DNA of 64,000 nt from AWTP1-13 sp035258605 (GTDB lineage Bacteria; Pseudomonadota; Alphaproteobacteria; Rhizobiales; Hyphomicrobiaceae), in contig DATFXD010000046.1 of the NCBI GenBank assembly GCA_035258605.1, positions 24,866 through 88,865 of the forward strand. The letters run 5' to 3'. The notes under the pieces were generated by a model. That model was not told the origin of the DNA. It saw only the letters and a program-made list of their open reading frames with translations, and made no database searches. Position 1 is the first letter of the stretch; every line of letters begins with the position of its first letter. Position numbers and translations under genes: made by a program. This document shows positions 45,001-54,479 of the stretch, in pieces.

Positions 45001-45461
45001 TTGACGAGTTCGCCGATCTGGCCCTGCCGCACCAACGCCGGCGAGCGGGCGCCGGTGGCGGCATCCTCAAACAGAATGCGTACGTCGCGGGCCCGGGCCT
45101 CGCGGCCGTTGATGCGATAGGCGGAGCCCGCCTCACGCTCGATCCGGCGCGTCACTTCCAAGCCATCCGCGCCGCTGAATTCGGCCGCCGCCTTGCCGGC
45201 GGTGTTTTCAACAAAGATCGTCACCTCGGCGCTATTGCGCGCCGGCCGGTCGGCGGTACCGGAAAAGATCACATCGTCCATGGCGGCTGCCCGCATGCTC
45301 TTGTGCGAGCTCTCGCCCATCACCCAGCGCAGCGCCTCAAGCAGGTTCGACTTGCCGCAGCCATTGGGGCCCACGACGCCGGTCAGACCGGGCTCGATCA
45401 GCAGCTCGGTCGGCTCCACGAACGACTTGAAGCCCAACAGCCGGAGCCGATTGATGTGCAT
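42003..45461 (-). CDS. smc: Chromosome segregation protein SMC
   Basis: 1152 residues from ATG 45461. Head domains at both ends: Walker A GPNGCGKSN at residues 31-39, and near the C terminus the signature LLSGGEQSLTAMALIFAV and Walker B PICVLDEVDAPLDD. Two long coiled coils rich in Ala, Glu, Arg and Gln flank a hinge in the middle (about 500-650, with GLPPILDQIRVASGYEMALAAALG split between). It forms the chromosome-loading ring with ScpA/ScpB, which are not in this window. The open frame begins at 45551, but MHINRLRLLGFKSF is the family start. It follows two DsbA-like genes in a conserved alphaproteobacterial order. Confidence 0.97.
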   Translation of the reverse strand: MHINRLRLLGFKSFVEPTELLIEPGLTGVVGPNGCGKSNLLEALRWVMGESSHKSMRAAAMDDVIFSGTADRPARNSAEVTIFVENTAGKAAAEFSGADGLEVTRRIEREAGSAYRINGREARARDVRILFEDAATGARSPALVRQGQIGELVNAKPEQRRRILEDAAGIAGLHTRRHEAELRLKAAENNLARLNDILGQLNSQVESLKRQARQARRYKDLSAEIRKSDALLLHLSWREAATQVNGEEANLAAALEKMALATEQEAKALRAEADTAARLPALREQEAAKGAVLNRFKVEQDNLEREAERSAERQRELAARAEQSSRDLEREKGLRAEAQDTLARLEAEAQSMAGTAALAADFEQKALISYERGDAELKLAEARLSQLTSAAAEARARRRSVEAQCQERREQIDRLKRQMVALEAETREIVGRAPDASKLKVTAELGQRLMTEIAVIEAQTLTAEEAAEAATLDAQAKTEAAVEADLAAGKLKTEVETLKKLLQPSGAAGLPPILDQIRVASGYEMALAAALGDDLEAPAAEAAALHWRLNPGAERDPPLPASVEPLSAHVTAPAELARRLSQIGLVAQADGNKLMRRLKAGQRLVSRQGDLWRWDGYVAAARGTSAAATRLAERSRLGVLIKEEARQRQLTERARDAAAAADERLRLTQAEERRLRQLWRETQGKLAETRDVLTTLERQARETEAKITAVTDAKQRCSDALAEAEALLAKGEALLPALPGVEALEAELAEAQGAANLVRTQVAETRTELVTLEREHRARLERQKAIAAENDRNRARIANADTQMLALAERLTATEAELARLASIPAMVAQQRQTLMSELAAAEGQRRAAADALAEAENAHRSAAQALRQAQTAVADEREHRARTEARLENARQRRSEEGRKIREQLGCPPEECLALAGVAPDAALPALEAAESQLLRLRTERDRLGGVNLQADDDLAGLSQQFENLDREKTDVEAAIAKLRSGIVQINNEGRTRLQQAFDAVNGYFKQLFMTLFGGGEARLEMIDAEDPLDGGLEIIARPPGKKPATLSLLSGGEQSLTAMALIFAVFLTNPSPICVLDEVDAPLDDANVDRFCTLLEKMAADTATRFLVITHHPMTMSRMNRLFGVTMGEKGVSQLVSVDLDTAQKFVVAA

Positions 45462-45581
45462 GGCAACGGGCACCCTCGGAAGCTTAAAGCCAACTCCCTC
45501 TACACGATTTTTGGCACGGGCTGCGGGCTCAATGGCGCGCGCTGGCCGCACCTGACTGGGCTCGGCCCACCGGGCCTCGAC

Positions 45582-46373
45582 TCACTGGCCTTTGTGGCTG
45601 ACCTCGGATGGTGTCCCCTCGCCGGCCAGGATCGGGTCCACCATCTCGCGGATTTCCTTCATCCCGATCACCGCCTTCACCAGTTTGCCCTGGATGAAAA
45701 AGTTCGGTGTTCCGATCACGCCGAGCGTCCGGCCGCGCTCCTTGATCCAGTTGAGCTGGGCGATCATGGCGCGATTCTCGCGGCAGCTGTCAAACTGTGC
45801 GCGCGTCATCCCCACCTCCGCGCTGACCTTGAAGATCGGGTCCGGCCGCACCTCCTGGCTGACCCAGGATGCCTGCTGCGCCATCAGCTTGTCGTAGAGG
45901 ACGAAATACTTATCCGGCGGCGCACACCTGAGCGCAATGGTCGCCAATCCCGACTGCTTGCCGATCGGAAACTCGGCGCGCAGCACATAGCGCACCTTGC
46001 CGGTGTCGATGTACTCGCGCTTGAGCACGGGAAAGGTTTCGGCCTGGAAGCGCCGGCAGTATGGGCAGGTCATCGAGGCGTACTGGACAATCGTCACCGG
46101 CGCGTCGCTGCGCCCGAGCGCCATCTCGGGCAGCTCGCCAGCCTTCATGATCTCGGCCAGCGGCGGATCCTTGAGCACGGTGCGGGTCTTGCCCGGGTTC
46201 GGCGGCGTGTCCTGGAAGGGATCGAAGCCCGGGGCGTCGACGCTGGCGCCGCCGGCCGCCAGCGCGGCAGTGGCGGTGGGATCGAGCGCCGGCCCCAGCA
46301 GCGACAGCTCGCCGCTACAGCCGGCGAGCGGCGCAACGATCATCAGGGCCAAGAGCGTTCGCCGTGCCGGCAA
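45582..46373 (-). CDS. DsbA family thiol-disulfide lipoprotein
   Basis: 263 residues from a TTG start at 46373, with GAGG 5 bases upstream. An N-terminal signal with lipobox (PLAGC near residue 19) predicts a lipoprotein in the envelope. The thioredoxin fold is inserted with the DsbA-type helical domain: ASMTCPYCRRFQAETFP (CxxC near 104-107) and GVIGTPNFFIQGKLV, whose Thr-Pro stands for the cis-Pro loop. It is the second of two DsbA-like genes, 15 bases after the first, and both lead to smc. The pair may oxidise or protect different envelope substrates. Which acts as the main DsbA is not clear. Confidence 0.9.
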   Translation of the reverse strand: MPARRTLLALMIVAPLAGCSGELSLLGPALDPTATAALAAGGASVDAPGFDPFQDTPPNPGKTRTVLKDPPLAEIMKAGELPEMALGRSDAPVTIVQYASMTCPYCRRFQAETFPVLKREYIDTGKVRYVLRAEFPIGKQSGLATIALRCAPPDKYFVLYDKLMAQQASWVSQEVRPDPIFKVSAEVGMTRAQFDSCRENRAMIAQLNWIKERGRTLGVIGTPNFFIQGKLVKAVIGMKEIREMVDPILAGEGTPSEVSHKGQ

Positions 46374-46388
46374 TCAGGCCTCGCGGGG

Positions 46389-47093
46389 TTAGCTTTTGAG
46401 CAGGGCCGCGAAGGTCTTGTCGAATTCCTCGATGGTCGCTGGCCCCGTCATGCGCTTGCCGTTAATGAAAAAGGTCGGTGTCGATCCCACGCCGAACTCA
46501 TCGGCGGCCCGCGACCGGATTTTGACAATGTCATCCATCAACTTCTGATCGGTCAGACACTTGTCGAAGCTCTCCTGGGTGAAACCCGCCTGTTTGGCGA
46601 TCTTGAACAGCTCCGGCACCGGGTTGCCGCGAACGAACGCCCATTCCTCCTGCTTGGCAAACAGCGCCGAGATCAGTGGCACGGTTTTATCGCCGCCGGC
46701 GCATCGCGCCAGCATCGAGGCGGCGATGGCGAGCTTGTCGAGAGGAAATTCGCGCATGACAAAGCGCACCTTGCCGGTGTCGATGTACCTTTCCTTGAGG
46801 GTCGGAAACACCTTGTTGTGGAAGTTGGCGCAGTGGCCGCAGGTCATCGAGGCGTACTCGACCACGGTCACGGGCGCATCCTCCTTGCCCAGCACCAGTT
46901 CCGGCAGCGGGCCCGGCTGCATCAATTCTTCGATCGGGATCTCGGCGCGGGCGGCGGCCCGTTTCTGCGCCGCGGCCGGCTCCAGGAGCGCCCAGCTCAG
47001 GCCGGCGGAGGTCACGGCGAGCCCCGCCGACAGCTTGATCATGGCGCGCCGTGACAGGCGGCCGCGCCATGGAGTGTCTTTTGGGTCGTTCAA
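46389..47093 (-). CDS. DsbA family thiol-disulfide protein with Tat-like signal
   Basis: 234 residues from a TTG start at 47093, which has GAGGAG 7 bases upstream. The N terminus LNDPKDTPWRGRLSRRAMIK followed by a hydrophobic run and AAAQ looks like a twin-arginine signal (SRRAMIK). That is my reason for preferring the TTG over the internal ATG at 47042, which would cut off the RR. The active site is ASMTCGHCANFHNKVFP (CGHC) and the cis-Pro loop is GVGSTPTFFINGK. The CGHC pair is like eukaryotic PDI; many alphaproteobacterial DsbA-like proteins have it. Confidence 0.88.
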   Translation of the reverse strand: MNDPKDTPWRGRLSRRAMIKLSAGLAVTSAGLSWALLEPAAAQKRAAARAEIPIEELMQPGPLPELVLGKEDAPVTVVEYASMTCGHCANFHNKVFPTLKERYIDTGKVRFVMREFPLDKLAIAASMLARCAGGDKTVPLISALFAKQEEWAFVRGNPVPELFKIAKQAGFTQESFDKCLTDQKLMDDIVKIRSRAADEFGVGSTPTFFINGKRMTGPATIEEFDKTFAALLKS

Positions 47094-47257
47094 GTGCTCA
47101 CTCCTCACCTCATGCCCGGAAAACGCGATCAAAGCGGGACTTCGACGCGCCAGCCGGCGCCCGAACGCCAGCAGCGCTGCCGGCCCCAGCGCTCGTTGCC
47201 TGATAACATAGGATCGCCGGCAAATAAGGCAAATCCGCGTGAACGCCGCCGCCGCCC

Positions 47258-47866
47258 TCAGCCGGCCGCGCCGAGCTGGGATCCGAGCCGGCTCAGCGCC
47301 GCGCGCAGGGCGGCATCGCCAATGCCGGCGAGCGCGGCGGGCGCCGCCGCCTCAGAGCGCTGCCGCCGCGGCACACGCGGTGGCGTGGGCGGCACCAGCG
47401 GCACCAGGGGCGCTTGCAGCAGGCGCAACTCGGTCACGGCTGCATAGCCAAAGTAGGCATTGATGCGCTCCAGGATCTGTCGGCTTTGATACTGGAACTC
47501 AAGCGCGTGGGCGCCATCGACGCGGATCAGCAAGCTGGCGCCACGGCGCCGGGTCGGCTCGCGCTCGCCATCATCACCCCCATCACTCGCCCCCTGGCCG
47601 CGCGGCGGCCATTTGAGGCGCTCCGGGCTCGAGGCTGCCGCCAACTGCGACCCGACGATGGCCGGCCAGTCCATGATCAGGTTGAGGGTGGAAAAGCCGA
47701 ACCGCTCAAAGGCGCGGGCCGTGAGGCGGGGAATAAAGCTTCCCACCGCCTTGATCGGGAGGCCACCCCGGCGCGCCAAGCCCGTGGCCTGGCGTGGGGT
47801 CGGCGCCGCGGCGGGGCGCCGGGGCGCGCGCGGCGGCTTTGTCGGGCTAGGCACAGGCACCGGCAC
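47258..47866 (-). CDS. dciA: DciA family (DUF721) replicative helicase loader candidate
   Basis: 202 residues. The conserved DUF721 core is IPRLTARAFERFGFSTLNLI then MDWPAIVGSQLA near residues 44-78, followed by LLIRVDGAHALEFQYQSRQI and LERINAYFGY, a KH-like fold. DciA helps load DnaB on DNA in bacteria lacking DnaC. The long Pro/Arg-rich N and C tails are less conserved. Divergent from mutY across 92 bases; the mutY-dciA-dsbA-smc order is a common alphaproteobacterial arrangement. I have not seen direct proof of helicase interaction in the sequence; it is inferred from the family. Confidence 0.86.
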   Translation of the reverse strand: MPVPVPSPTKPPRAPRRPAAAPTPRQATGLARRGGLPIKAVGSFIPRLTARAFERFGFSTLNLIMDWPAIVGSQLAAASSPERLKWPPRGQGASDGGDDGEREPTRRRGASLLIRVDGAHALEFQYQSRQILERINAYFGYAAVTELRLLQAPLVPLVPPTPPRVPRRQRSEAAAPAALAGIGDAALRAALSRLGSQLGAAG

Positions 47867-47958
47867 GGGGGCTCCCTCGGGCTGAAGCTCAATTCCCTGG
47901 AACGGCGCGACCCCTTACCATTGAATGACTGATTCGAGGTGTAGGGGGCGCTGGCCGC

Positions 47959-49077
47959 ATGTCGATTGTTGCAAAAGCGCAACCAACCGCCGCCGGGCGG
48001 GTGCCGGACGCCGAACGGGACACGGCCCAGCTGCTGTTGGAGTGGTGGGACCGTGAGCGGCGCGATTTGCCGTGGCGGGCGCCGCCGGGAGGCCAGAGCG
48101 ATCCCTACCACGTCTGGCTCTCCGAAATCATGCTGCAGCAGACCACGGTGAAGGCGGTCATCCCCTATTATCAGGGATTTTTGGCGCGCTGGCCGACGGT
48201 GGCGGCGCTCGCCGCCGCCAGCCTCGATGAGGTGCTCGCCGCCTGGGCCGGACTTGGCTACTACAGCCGCGCGCGCAACCTCCACCAGTGCGCCCAGGTC
48301 GTCAGCCAGCGCTTGGGCGGCCGGTTCCCGAGCTCGGAAGCCGAGCTGATGGCCCTGCCGGGCATCGGTCCCTACACCGCCGCCGCCATCGCCGCCATCG
48401 CCTTCGGCGCGCCGACCATGCCGGTCGACGGCAACATCGAGCGGGTGATGGCCCGGCTGTTTGCCAAAGCCGAGCCGCTGGCGACCATCAAACCAAGTTT
48501 GCGGGTGTTGGCCGCGAGCCTGTTGCCGCCGGCCCGTGCCGGCGACTTCGCGCAGGGCCTGATGGACCTCGGCGCCAGCGTGTGCACGCCCAAGCGGCCA
48601 TCCTGTCTGATGTGCCCGTTGCAACGGCGTTGTGCCGGCCACGCCCAAGGCCTGGCGGCGATGCTGCCGATCAAGCCGGCCAAGGCCGATCGGCCGCTGC
48701 GGGTCGGCCTTGCCTTCGTGGCGCTGCGCGAGGACGGCACCGTGCTGTTGCGCCGCCGCCCCGACGCGGGCCTGCTCGGCGGCATGCTCGAGGTCCCCTC
48801 GACCGCGTGGAGCGACACCTTGCCGCCGCTCGACCAGGCCTTGCGCGCGGCACCGGTGCACGGCCAGTGGTGGGCGGTGCCGGGCACCGTCACGCACACG
48901 TTTACGCATTTCCGGCTCGAGCTCATGGTCTATCGGGCCGTGGTGCCGATCGATACGCCGCTCACCTTTTGGGCCGATCCGCAGCACTGCCGCTGGCTGG
49001 CGCGGCGCAGCTTTGAGACCGCGGCGTTGCCGAGCGTCATGCGCAAGGTGCTGGCCCACGGCCTGCGCGAGCAGTGA
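47959..49077 (+). CDS. mutY: A/G-specific adenine DNA glycosylase MutY
   Basis: 372 residues. Removes A mispaired with 8-oxoG. Catalytic Glu lies in WLSEIMLQQTTVKAV near residue 57 and Asp in MPVDGNIERVMARLF near 156, after the HhH motif (LPGIGPYTAAAI). The 4Fe-4S ligands are in VCTPKRPSCLMCPLQRRC (C-x6-C-x2-C-x5-C) near 210-230. The C-terminal NUDIX-like domain that reads 8-oxoG begins near 245 (LRVGLAFVALREDG). Length is typical. Converges on ampG with a 2-base gap. Confidence 0.97.
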   Translation: MSIVAKAQPTAAGRVPDAERDTAQLLLEWWDRERRDLPWRAPPGGQSDPYHVWLSEIMLQQTTVKAVIPYYQGFLARWPTVAALAAASLDEVLAAWAGLGYYSRARNLHQCAQVVSQRLGGRFPSSEAELMALPGIGPYTAAAIAAIAFGAPTMPVDGNIERVMARLFAKAEPLATIKPSLRVLAASLLPPARAGDFAQGLMDLGASVCTPKRPSCLMCPLQRRCAGHAQGLAAMLPIKPAKADRPLRVGLAFVALREDGTVLLRRRPDAGLLGGMLEVPSTAWSDTLPPLDQALRAAPVHGQWWAVPGTVTHTFTHFRLELMVYRAVVPIDTPLTFWADPQHCRWLARRSFETAALPSVMRKVLAHGLREQ

Positions 49078-49079
49078 GT

Positions 49080-50435
<1,356 letters not shown>

Positions 50436-50541
50436 TGACCTCTCGGGACCCTCGCGGGGCGGTTTTTCAACTCATTGTAAGTCCAACCCGAATCACTTTA
50501 TGCCGACCTACCATTGATGGCAGCAGAGCGGGGTCACGGTC

Positions 50542-51009
50542 ATGGCGTCTTTGGTAGGCGGGCTTCTGGGTCAGCTCAAGCCGGGCTCCGGGCGCGGCCT
50601 GTTCGGCGCCGGCAAGGACAAGCCGCCGCAGACGACCTTGCGCGGCCTTTCCAAGCGGGCCTACCTATTCGAGGTCTACCGGCGCGAGGCGATACCCGAT
50701 CTGGGGGAGATCGGTGCCGTCTATGTCTACGCCCGCAGCACCGGTGCCGAGCCGGCGCCCACCCCGCCCTCCGTCAGCCCCGGCAACAGCTACGAACCCG
50801 GCTACATCGGCAGCACCGGCGAGCTCGCCCGGCGCGATGCCGAACACGATCGGCACGGCCACTTCATCGGCTTTGCCTTCGACGTCGTGCTCGTTCTGCG
50901 CCTCGAGCAACGCACCATGCGCGGCGAAATCGAGGCCGATCTGATCGAGCGTTACCGGCCGGTGCTGAACGAACTACTCCGCGGCTACCAGGGAAACACT
51001 GCCAGCTGA
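50542..51009 (+). CDS. Small GIY-YIG-like protein
   Basis: 155 residues. After a basic Gly/Lys-rich N terminus, residues about 56-150 have a GIY-YIG-like pattern: GAVYVYARS (GIY strand), YEPGYIGSTGELARRDAEH (YIG plus the conserved Arg), and GEIEADLIERYRPVLNELL (catalytic-type Glu and the following Pro/Asn). The insert between the two strands is longer than usual and Pro-rich. This suggests a nuclease-fold protein, perhaps active on DNA, but I have not seen this exact family described. It overlaps ccrM tail-to-tail by 36 bases. A GANTC site (GAATC, 50490-50494) lies in the upstream space. Confidence 0.65.
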   Translation: MASLVGGLLGQLKPGSGRGLFGAGKDKPPQTTLRGLSKRAYLFEVYRREAIPDLGEIGAVYVYARSTGAEPAPTPPSVSPGNSYEPGYIGSTGELARRDAEHDRHGHFIGFAFDVVLVLRLEQRTMRGEIEADLIERYRPVLNELLRGYQGNTAS

Positions 51010-52110
51010 CAGCCCGAGCTGGCGCCGCGCCTCGTCGCGCAAGGCGTCGATGGGTTTGCGTTGACCCTCCACTTCGTAGTGCCAGAAGGTCCAGCCGTTG
51101 CAGGCCGATTTGCCTTGCAGCTGGGCGCCGAGCCGGTGGATCGAGCCCTGCCGACCACCGACGGCGAGGGTGCCGTCGGCCTTGACTTCGGCGCTGAGGC
51201 GTCCACGCTCGTCGGTGAGCGTGACCCCGGGCTCGAGCATGCCAAGCTCGATGATGGTGCCGAAGGCAACGCGCGGCTCCAGCCGCTTGCAGCGCATGGT
51301 CTCTAACGCCGACGGCGGATGCGGGTTGACCTTACGGATGCGATCGAGCGCCGCGGCGGCGTAGGCAGGGTTGCGCTCGATGCCGAGCCAGCGCCGGCCC
51401 AGGCGTTGCGCCACCGCGCCGGTGGTGCCGGTGCCGAAAAACGGGTCGAGCACCAGATCGCCGGGGTTGGTGGAGGCGAGCAGCACCCGCCGGATGAGCG
51501 CCTCCGGTTTCTGGGTCGGGTGCGCCTTGCGTCCGCCCACGTCTCGCAGCCGCTCCGGGCCGGAGCAGATCGGCAGCAGCCAGTCGGAGCGCATCTGCAG
51601 GTCATCGTTGAGCGCCTTCATGGCGTCGTAGTTGAACGTCACCCGCGATTTCTGCTCGCGCGCCGCCCAAATCAGGGTCTCATGCGCGTTGGTGAAGCGC
51701 CGGCCGCGAAAGTTCGGCATCGGGTTGGTCTTGCGCCAGACGATGTCGTTTTGGATCCAGAAGCCGAGATCCTGCAGCGCCACACCAAGCCGGAAGATGT
51801 TGTGGTAGGAGCCGATCACCCAAATGGCGCCGTCGGGCTTTAACAGGCGCCGGCAGTGGGCCAGCCAGGCGCGCGAGAAGCGATCGTAGGCGGCAAACGA
51901 CGCAAACTTGTCCCAGTCGTCATCGACCCCGTCGACGCGGGTGTTGTTGGGGCGCATTAGATCGCCGTCGAGTTGCAGATTGTAGGGCGGGTCGGCGAAG
52001 ATGAGATCGACGCTGTGGGCAGGAAGCTTTTTGAGTTCGTCGAGGCAGTCGCCGATGAGGACACGATCATGGAGGCGGGCGGCGCCACGGCACGGCTGAG
52101 GCAGAGACAT
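50974..52110 (-). CDS. ccrM: Cell cycle adenine methyltransferase CcrM (GANTC)
   Basis: 378 residues from ATG 52110. Beta-class N6-adenine methyltransferase: motif IV DLIFADPPYNLQLDGDL near residue 37, followed by the target-recognition region, then the SAM motif LVLDPFFGTGTTGAVA near 225. The C-terminal domain (about 280-378), with EVKADGTLAVGG and SACNGWTFWHYE, is the CcrM-specific part that helps select GANTC. In Caulobacter and relatives it is essential and cell-cycle controlled. I found no CtrA-like TTAA-N7-TTAA site upstream here, so its control may differ. Start 52110 chosen by family; the frame is open to 52152. Confidence 0.96.
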   Translation of the reverse strand: MSLPQPCRGAARLHDRVLIGDCLDELKKLPAHSVDLIFADPPYNLQLDGDLMRPNNTRVDGVDDDWDKFASFAAYDRFSRAWLAHCRRLLKPDGAIWVIGSYHNIFRLGVALQDLGFWIQNDIVWRKTNPMPNFRGRRFTNAHETLIWAAREQKSRVTFNYDAMKALNDDLQMRSDWLLPICSGPERLRDVGGRKAHPTQKPEALIRRVLLASTNPGDLVLDPFFGTGTTGAVAQRLGRRWLGIERNPAYAAAALDRIRKVNPHPPSALETMRCKRLEPRVAFGTIIELGMLEPGVTLTDERGRLSAEVKADGTLAVGGRQGSIHRLGAQLQGKSACNGWTFWHYEVEGQRKPIDALRDEARRQLGLSAGSVSLVAAE

Positions 52111-52285
52111 CGACGCAAACTCTGGTACGCTCACGACGGGGAACGGCAACACGTTGGCCGCACGAGACGACCGCGATGCGAGACCTTGTGGGGTCCACAG
52201 GCGGCACGGCGGTGGCGGCCGCGGTCAGCTTAGCACGCGCGGCGGCCACGAGTTGTTGAGCGAACCCGTCGCTGCCGCCGCGCGC

Positions 52286-52759
52286 TCACTTGCTCGCGGG
52301 CGGGGCGAATGGCGTGCTGGTGGCCGGGCCCTCGCCCCACACCAGAATGGTCGCCGGCTCGTCCTTGGCGCCATCGAAATGCACGCCCTTGGCAAAGTGC
52401 GTCACCGAGCTGCCGGCGGGCATCGCCACCGTGGCATTGGGATCGAAGGTGGGTCCTGAGCCCACCCACCAGGTCCCCGATACCACCAGGAAGTGACGGT
52501 CATTGGGATGAAAGTGCGGACGGCTCATGTTGCCCGGCAGCCATTGCAGCAGCACGGCATAGGGCCCGGGCTTGGTTGGATCGCCCTGCAGGATGGCGCT
52601 GCGGTTGCCGGCCCGCGTGTTGTCGGTCCAGGCGATCTGATCGGGTAGCTTGAAGGCGATGACGGCGGGATCGAGGCTGGTCGTCTGGGCGGCGGCCACG
52701 CCGCCGAGGCCAAGCACGATTGCGCCGGCGGTCAACACGCGCAGCAATCCTGACATCAT
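52286..52759 (-). CDS. Secreted cupin-domain protein
   Basis: 157 residues. Residues 1-25 are a Sec signal peptide (LTAGAIVLGLGGVAAA then QTT). One cupin barrel follows, with the metal-site pattern RPHFHPNDRHFLVVSGTWW (two His near residue 81-83) and a later His in VTHFAKGVHFDG. This resembles the small secreted cupins of the ChrR-like/DUF4437-type group, for which no clear enzymatic role is known. GGAGGAG precedes two adjacent ATGs. It lies between lysA and ccrM on the same strand without clear linkage. Confidence 0.83.
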   Translation of the reverse strand: MMSGLLRVLTAGAIVLGLGGVAAAQTTSLDPAVIAFKLPDQIAWTDNTRAGNRSAILQGDPTKPGPYAVLLQWLPGNMSRPHFHPNDRHFLVVSGTWWVGSGPTFDPNATVAMPAGSSVTHFAKGVHFDGAKDEPATILVWGEGPATSTPFAPPASK

Positions 52760-52861
52760 CCTCTCCTCCCTGATGGTGTGCGCTCAGTGATGGCGCGGTG
52801 CCAACGCCAACGCAACTCCCAACCGGCGACCGGCGGGGCCGCGCACGATACGGCGCCGGCC

Positions 52862-54124
52862 TCAACCCAGCCAGTCCGGCAGACGGTCCTCACCGATCAA
52901 AGCGTGATAGCTTTGGCGCGGGCGCACGATGGCGTAGCGGTCGGCATTGACCAAGACCTCGGGGACGAGCCGGCGCGAATTGTAGGTCGAGGCCATGACC
53001 GCCCCGTAGGCGCCCGCCGTCATAAAGGCGATCAGGTCGCCGGCGGCCAAGGCGGGGAGTGTGCGCTCAAGCGCCAGATAGTCGCCGGTCTCGCACACCG
53101 GCCCCACCACGTCCTGCACCAGGCGGGAGCCGTGGTCGGCTTGCCCAACCGGCCACACGTCGTGATGGGCCTCATACAGCGTCGGCCGCAACAGATCGTT
53201 CATCGCCGCATCGACGATCAGGAAGCTCTTGTCGCGCCCACGCTTGCTGTAGATGACGCGCGACACCAACACACCGGCGTTGGCGACGATCATCCGCCCG
53301 GGTTCGAGATAGAGCTTGAGGCCGAGGTCACCCACCGTCTCGCGCACCAGCTGGGCATAGGCCTGGGGCGAGGGCGGCGCCAGCTCGGTGCGGTACGGCA
53401 CACCGAGCCCACCACCCAGATCGAGGTGTTGCAGGTTGAGACCGGCGCCGCGCAAGGTGGTGACGAGCTCGCGCATCAGGCCAAAGGCGGCGCGGAACGG
53501 TGCCAGGTCGGTGATTTGGCTGCCGATATGCATATGAACGCCGGCAACGGCGATGCCCGGTCGCCGCGCCGCCTCGGCATAGAGCCGGGGCGCCTCCTGG
53601 AACGGAATGCCGAACTTGTTCTCGGCCTTGCCGGTCGAGATCTTGGCGTGGGTCTTGGCATCGACGTCGGGGTTGACGCGAAAGGCGATGCTGGCGGTGC
53701 GGCCAAGGCTCTGGGCCACCTCGCTCAAGGCCACGAGTTCGGGCTCGGATTCGACGTTAAAGCCGAGAATGCCCTCGCGCAGCGCCATCGCCATCTCGTC
53801 GCGGGTCTTGCCGACCCCGGCAAAAATGATCTTGTCGGCGGGGACGCCAGCGGCCCGCGCGCGCCGCAGTTCACCTTCCGACACCACGTCCATGCCAGCG
53901 CCAAGCCGGGCCAGGGTGGCGATCACGGCCTGGTTGGAATTGGCCTTGATGGCGTAGCAAATCAGCGCATCGCTGGCGGCAAACGCCGCCTCGAGCACGC
54001 GGTAATGGCGCTCCAAGGTCGCCGTCGCGTAACAATAAAACGGCGTACCGACCGCGGCGGCGATGCGGGCAAGGCTCACGTCCTCGGCATGGAGGACACC
54101 GTCAACATACCGGAAGTGATGCAT
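52862..54124 (-). CDS. lysA: Diaminopimelate decarboxylase
   Basis: 420 residues. PLP enzyme (alanine racemase fold) making L-lysine from meso-diaminopimelate. The PLP lysine is in LICYAIKANSNQAV near residue 60. The segments VDAKTHAKISTGKAENKFGI, HMHIGSQITDL and LDLGGGLGVPY are the conserved barrel motifs. ETGDYLALERTLP with nearby Cys (GPVCETGD) belongs to the dimer active site. It begins 11 bases after the lptM stop. The argH-lptM-lysA order is common in the class. dapD is also in this window. Confidence 0.97.
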   Translation of the reverse strand: MHHFRYVDGVLHAEDVSLARIAAAVGTPFYCYATATLERHYRVLEAAFAASDALICYAIKANSNQAVIATLARLGAGMDVVSEGELRRARAAGVPADKIIFAGVGKTRDEMAMALREGILGFNVESEPELVALSEVAQSLGRTASIAFRVNPDVDAKTHAKISTGKAENKFGIPFQEAPRLYAEAARRPGIAVAGVHMHIGSQITDLAPFRAAFGLMRELVTTLRGAGLNLQHLDLGGGLGVPYRTELAPPSPQAYAQLVRETVGDLGLKLYLEPGRMIVANAGVLVSRVIYSKRGRDKSFLIVDAAMNDLLRPTLYEAHHDVWPVGQADHGSRLVQDVVGPVCETGDYLALERTLPALAAGDLIAFMTAGAYGAVMASTYNSRRLVPEVLVNADRYAIVRPRQSYHALIGEDRLPDWLG

Positions 54125-54135
54125 AACCTCGGCCG

Positions 54136-54330
54136 TCAGCGCAGCAAGGGATCGAGCACCGAGGGCTTGTGCGGTACCGGCTCACCGGGTTTGCCTGGGG
54201 TGGCGTCGCCGATGTCGCCCTGCACGCCCGGAGGCTTCTCCAACGACCCACGCACGCCGCAGCCTGCCAGCAGCAGCGCGCCGCACAGACTAAGCGCGAT
54301 CATGAGCCTAATGGGAAGTCGACCTTGCAT
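54136..54330 (-). CDS. lptM: LptM-like small lipoprotein
   Basis: 64 residues from ATG 54330 (a GTG at 54333 is an alternative). Signal with lipobox LLAGC, followed immediately by GVRGSLEKP, the signature of the YifL/LptM group. That group has been described as aiding disulfide maturation of LptD in the outer membrane of E. coli. The rest is Pro/Gly-rich. It lies between argH and lysA, its typical place. Confidence 0.8.
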   Translation of the reverse strand: MQGRLPIRLMIALSLCGALLLAGCGVRGSLEKPPGVQGDIGDATPGKPGEPVPHKPSVLDPLLR

Positions 54331-54479
54331 CACAGCCGCTCGTGGAAACCCTCAACACCCCTCAAGATCCGTCTGTAAGCGCTTTCACTCCGTCAAGTCC
54401 GCAGTCTTACCCGCCCAGCGTTGGGCGTCAGCCTTGTGCGCGCGCCCTCGTGCGCTTTTGGCGGCCACGCCGGTGTTCT

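Noticed and set aside
42822..47054. A 1410-codon open frame opposite smc and the DsbA genes
   Set aside because: GC-rich coding DNA leaves long stop-free frames on the other strand; the translation is low complexity and has no family motif.
47931..47935. GANTC sites in the mutY/dciA and ampG/GIY-YIG gaps as evidence of methylation control
   Set aside because: GANTC is expected every few hundred bases at this composition, so single sites prove nothing.
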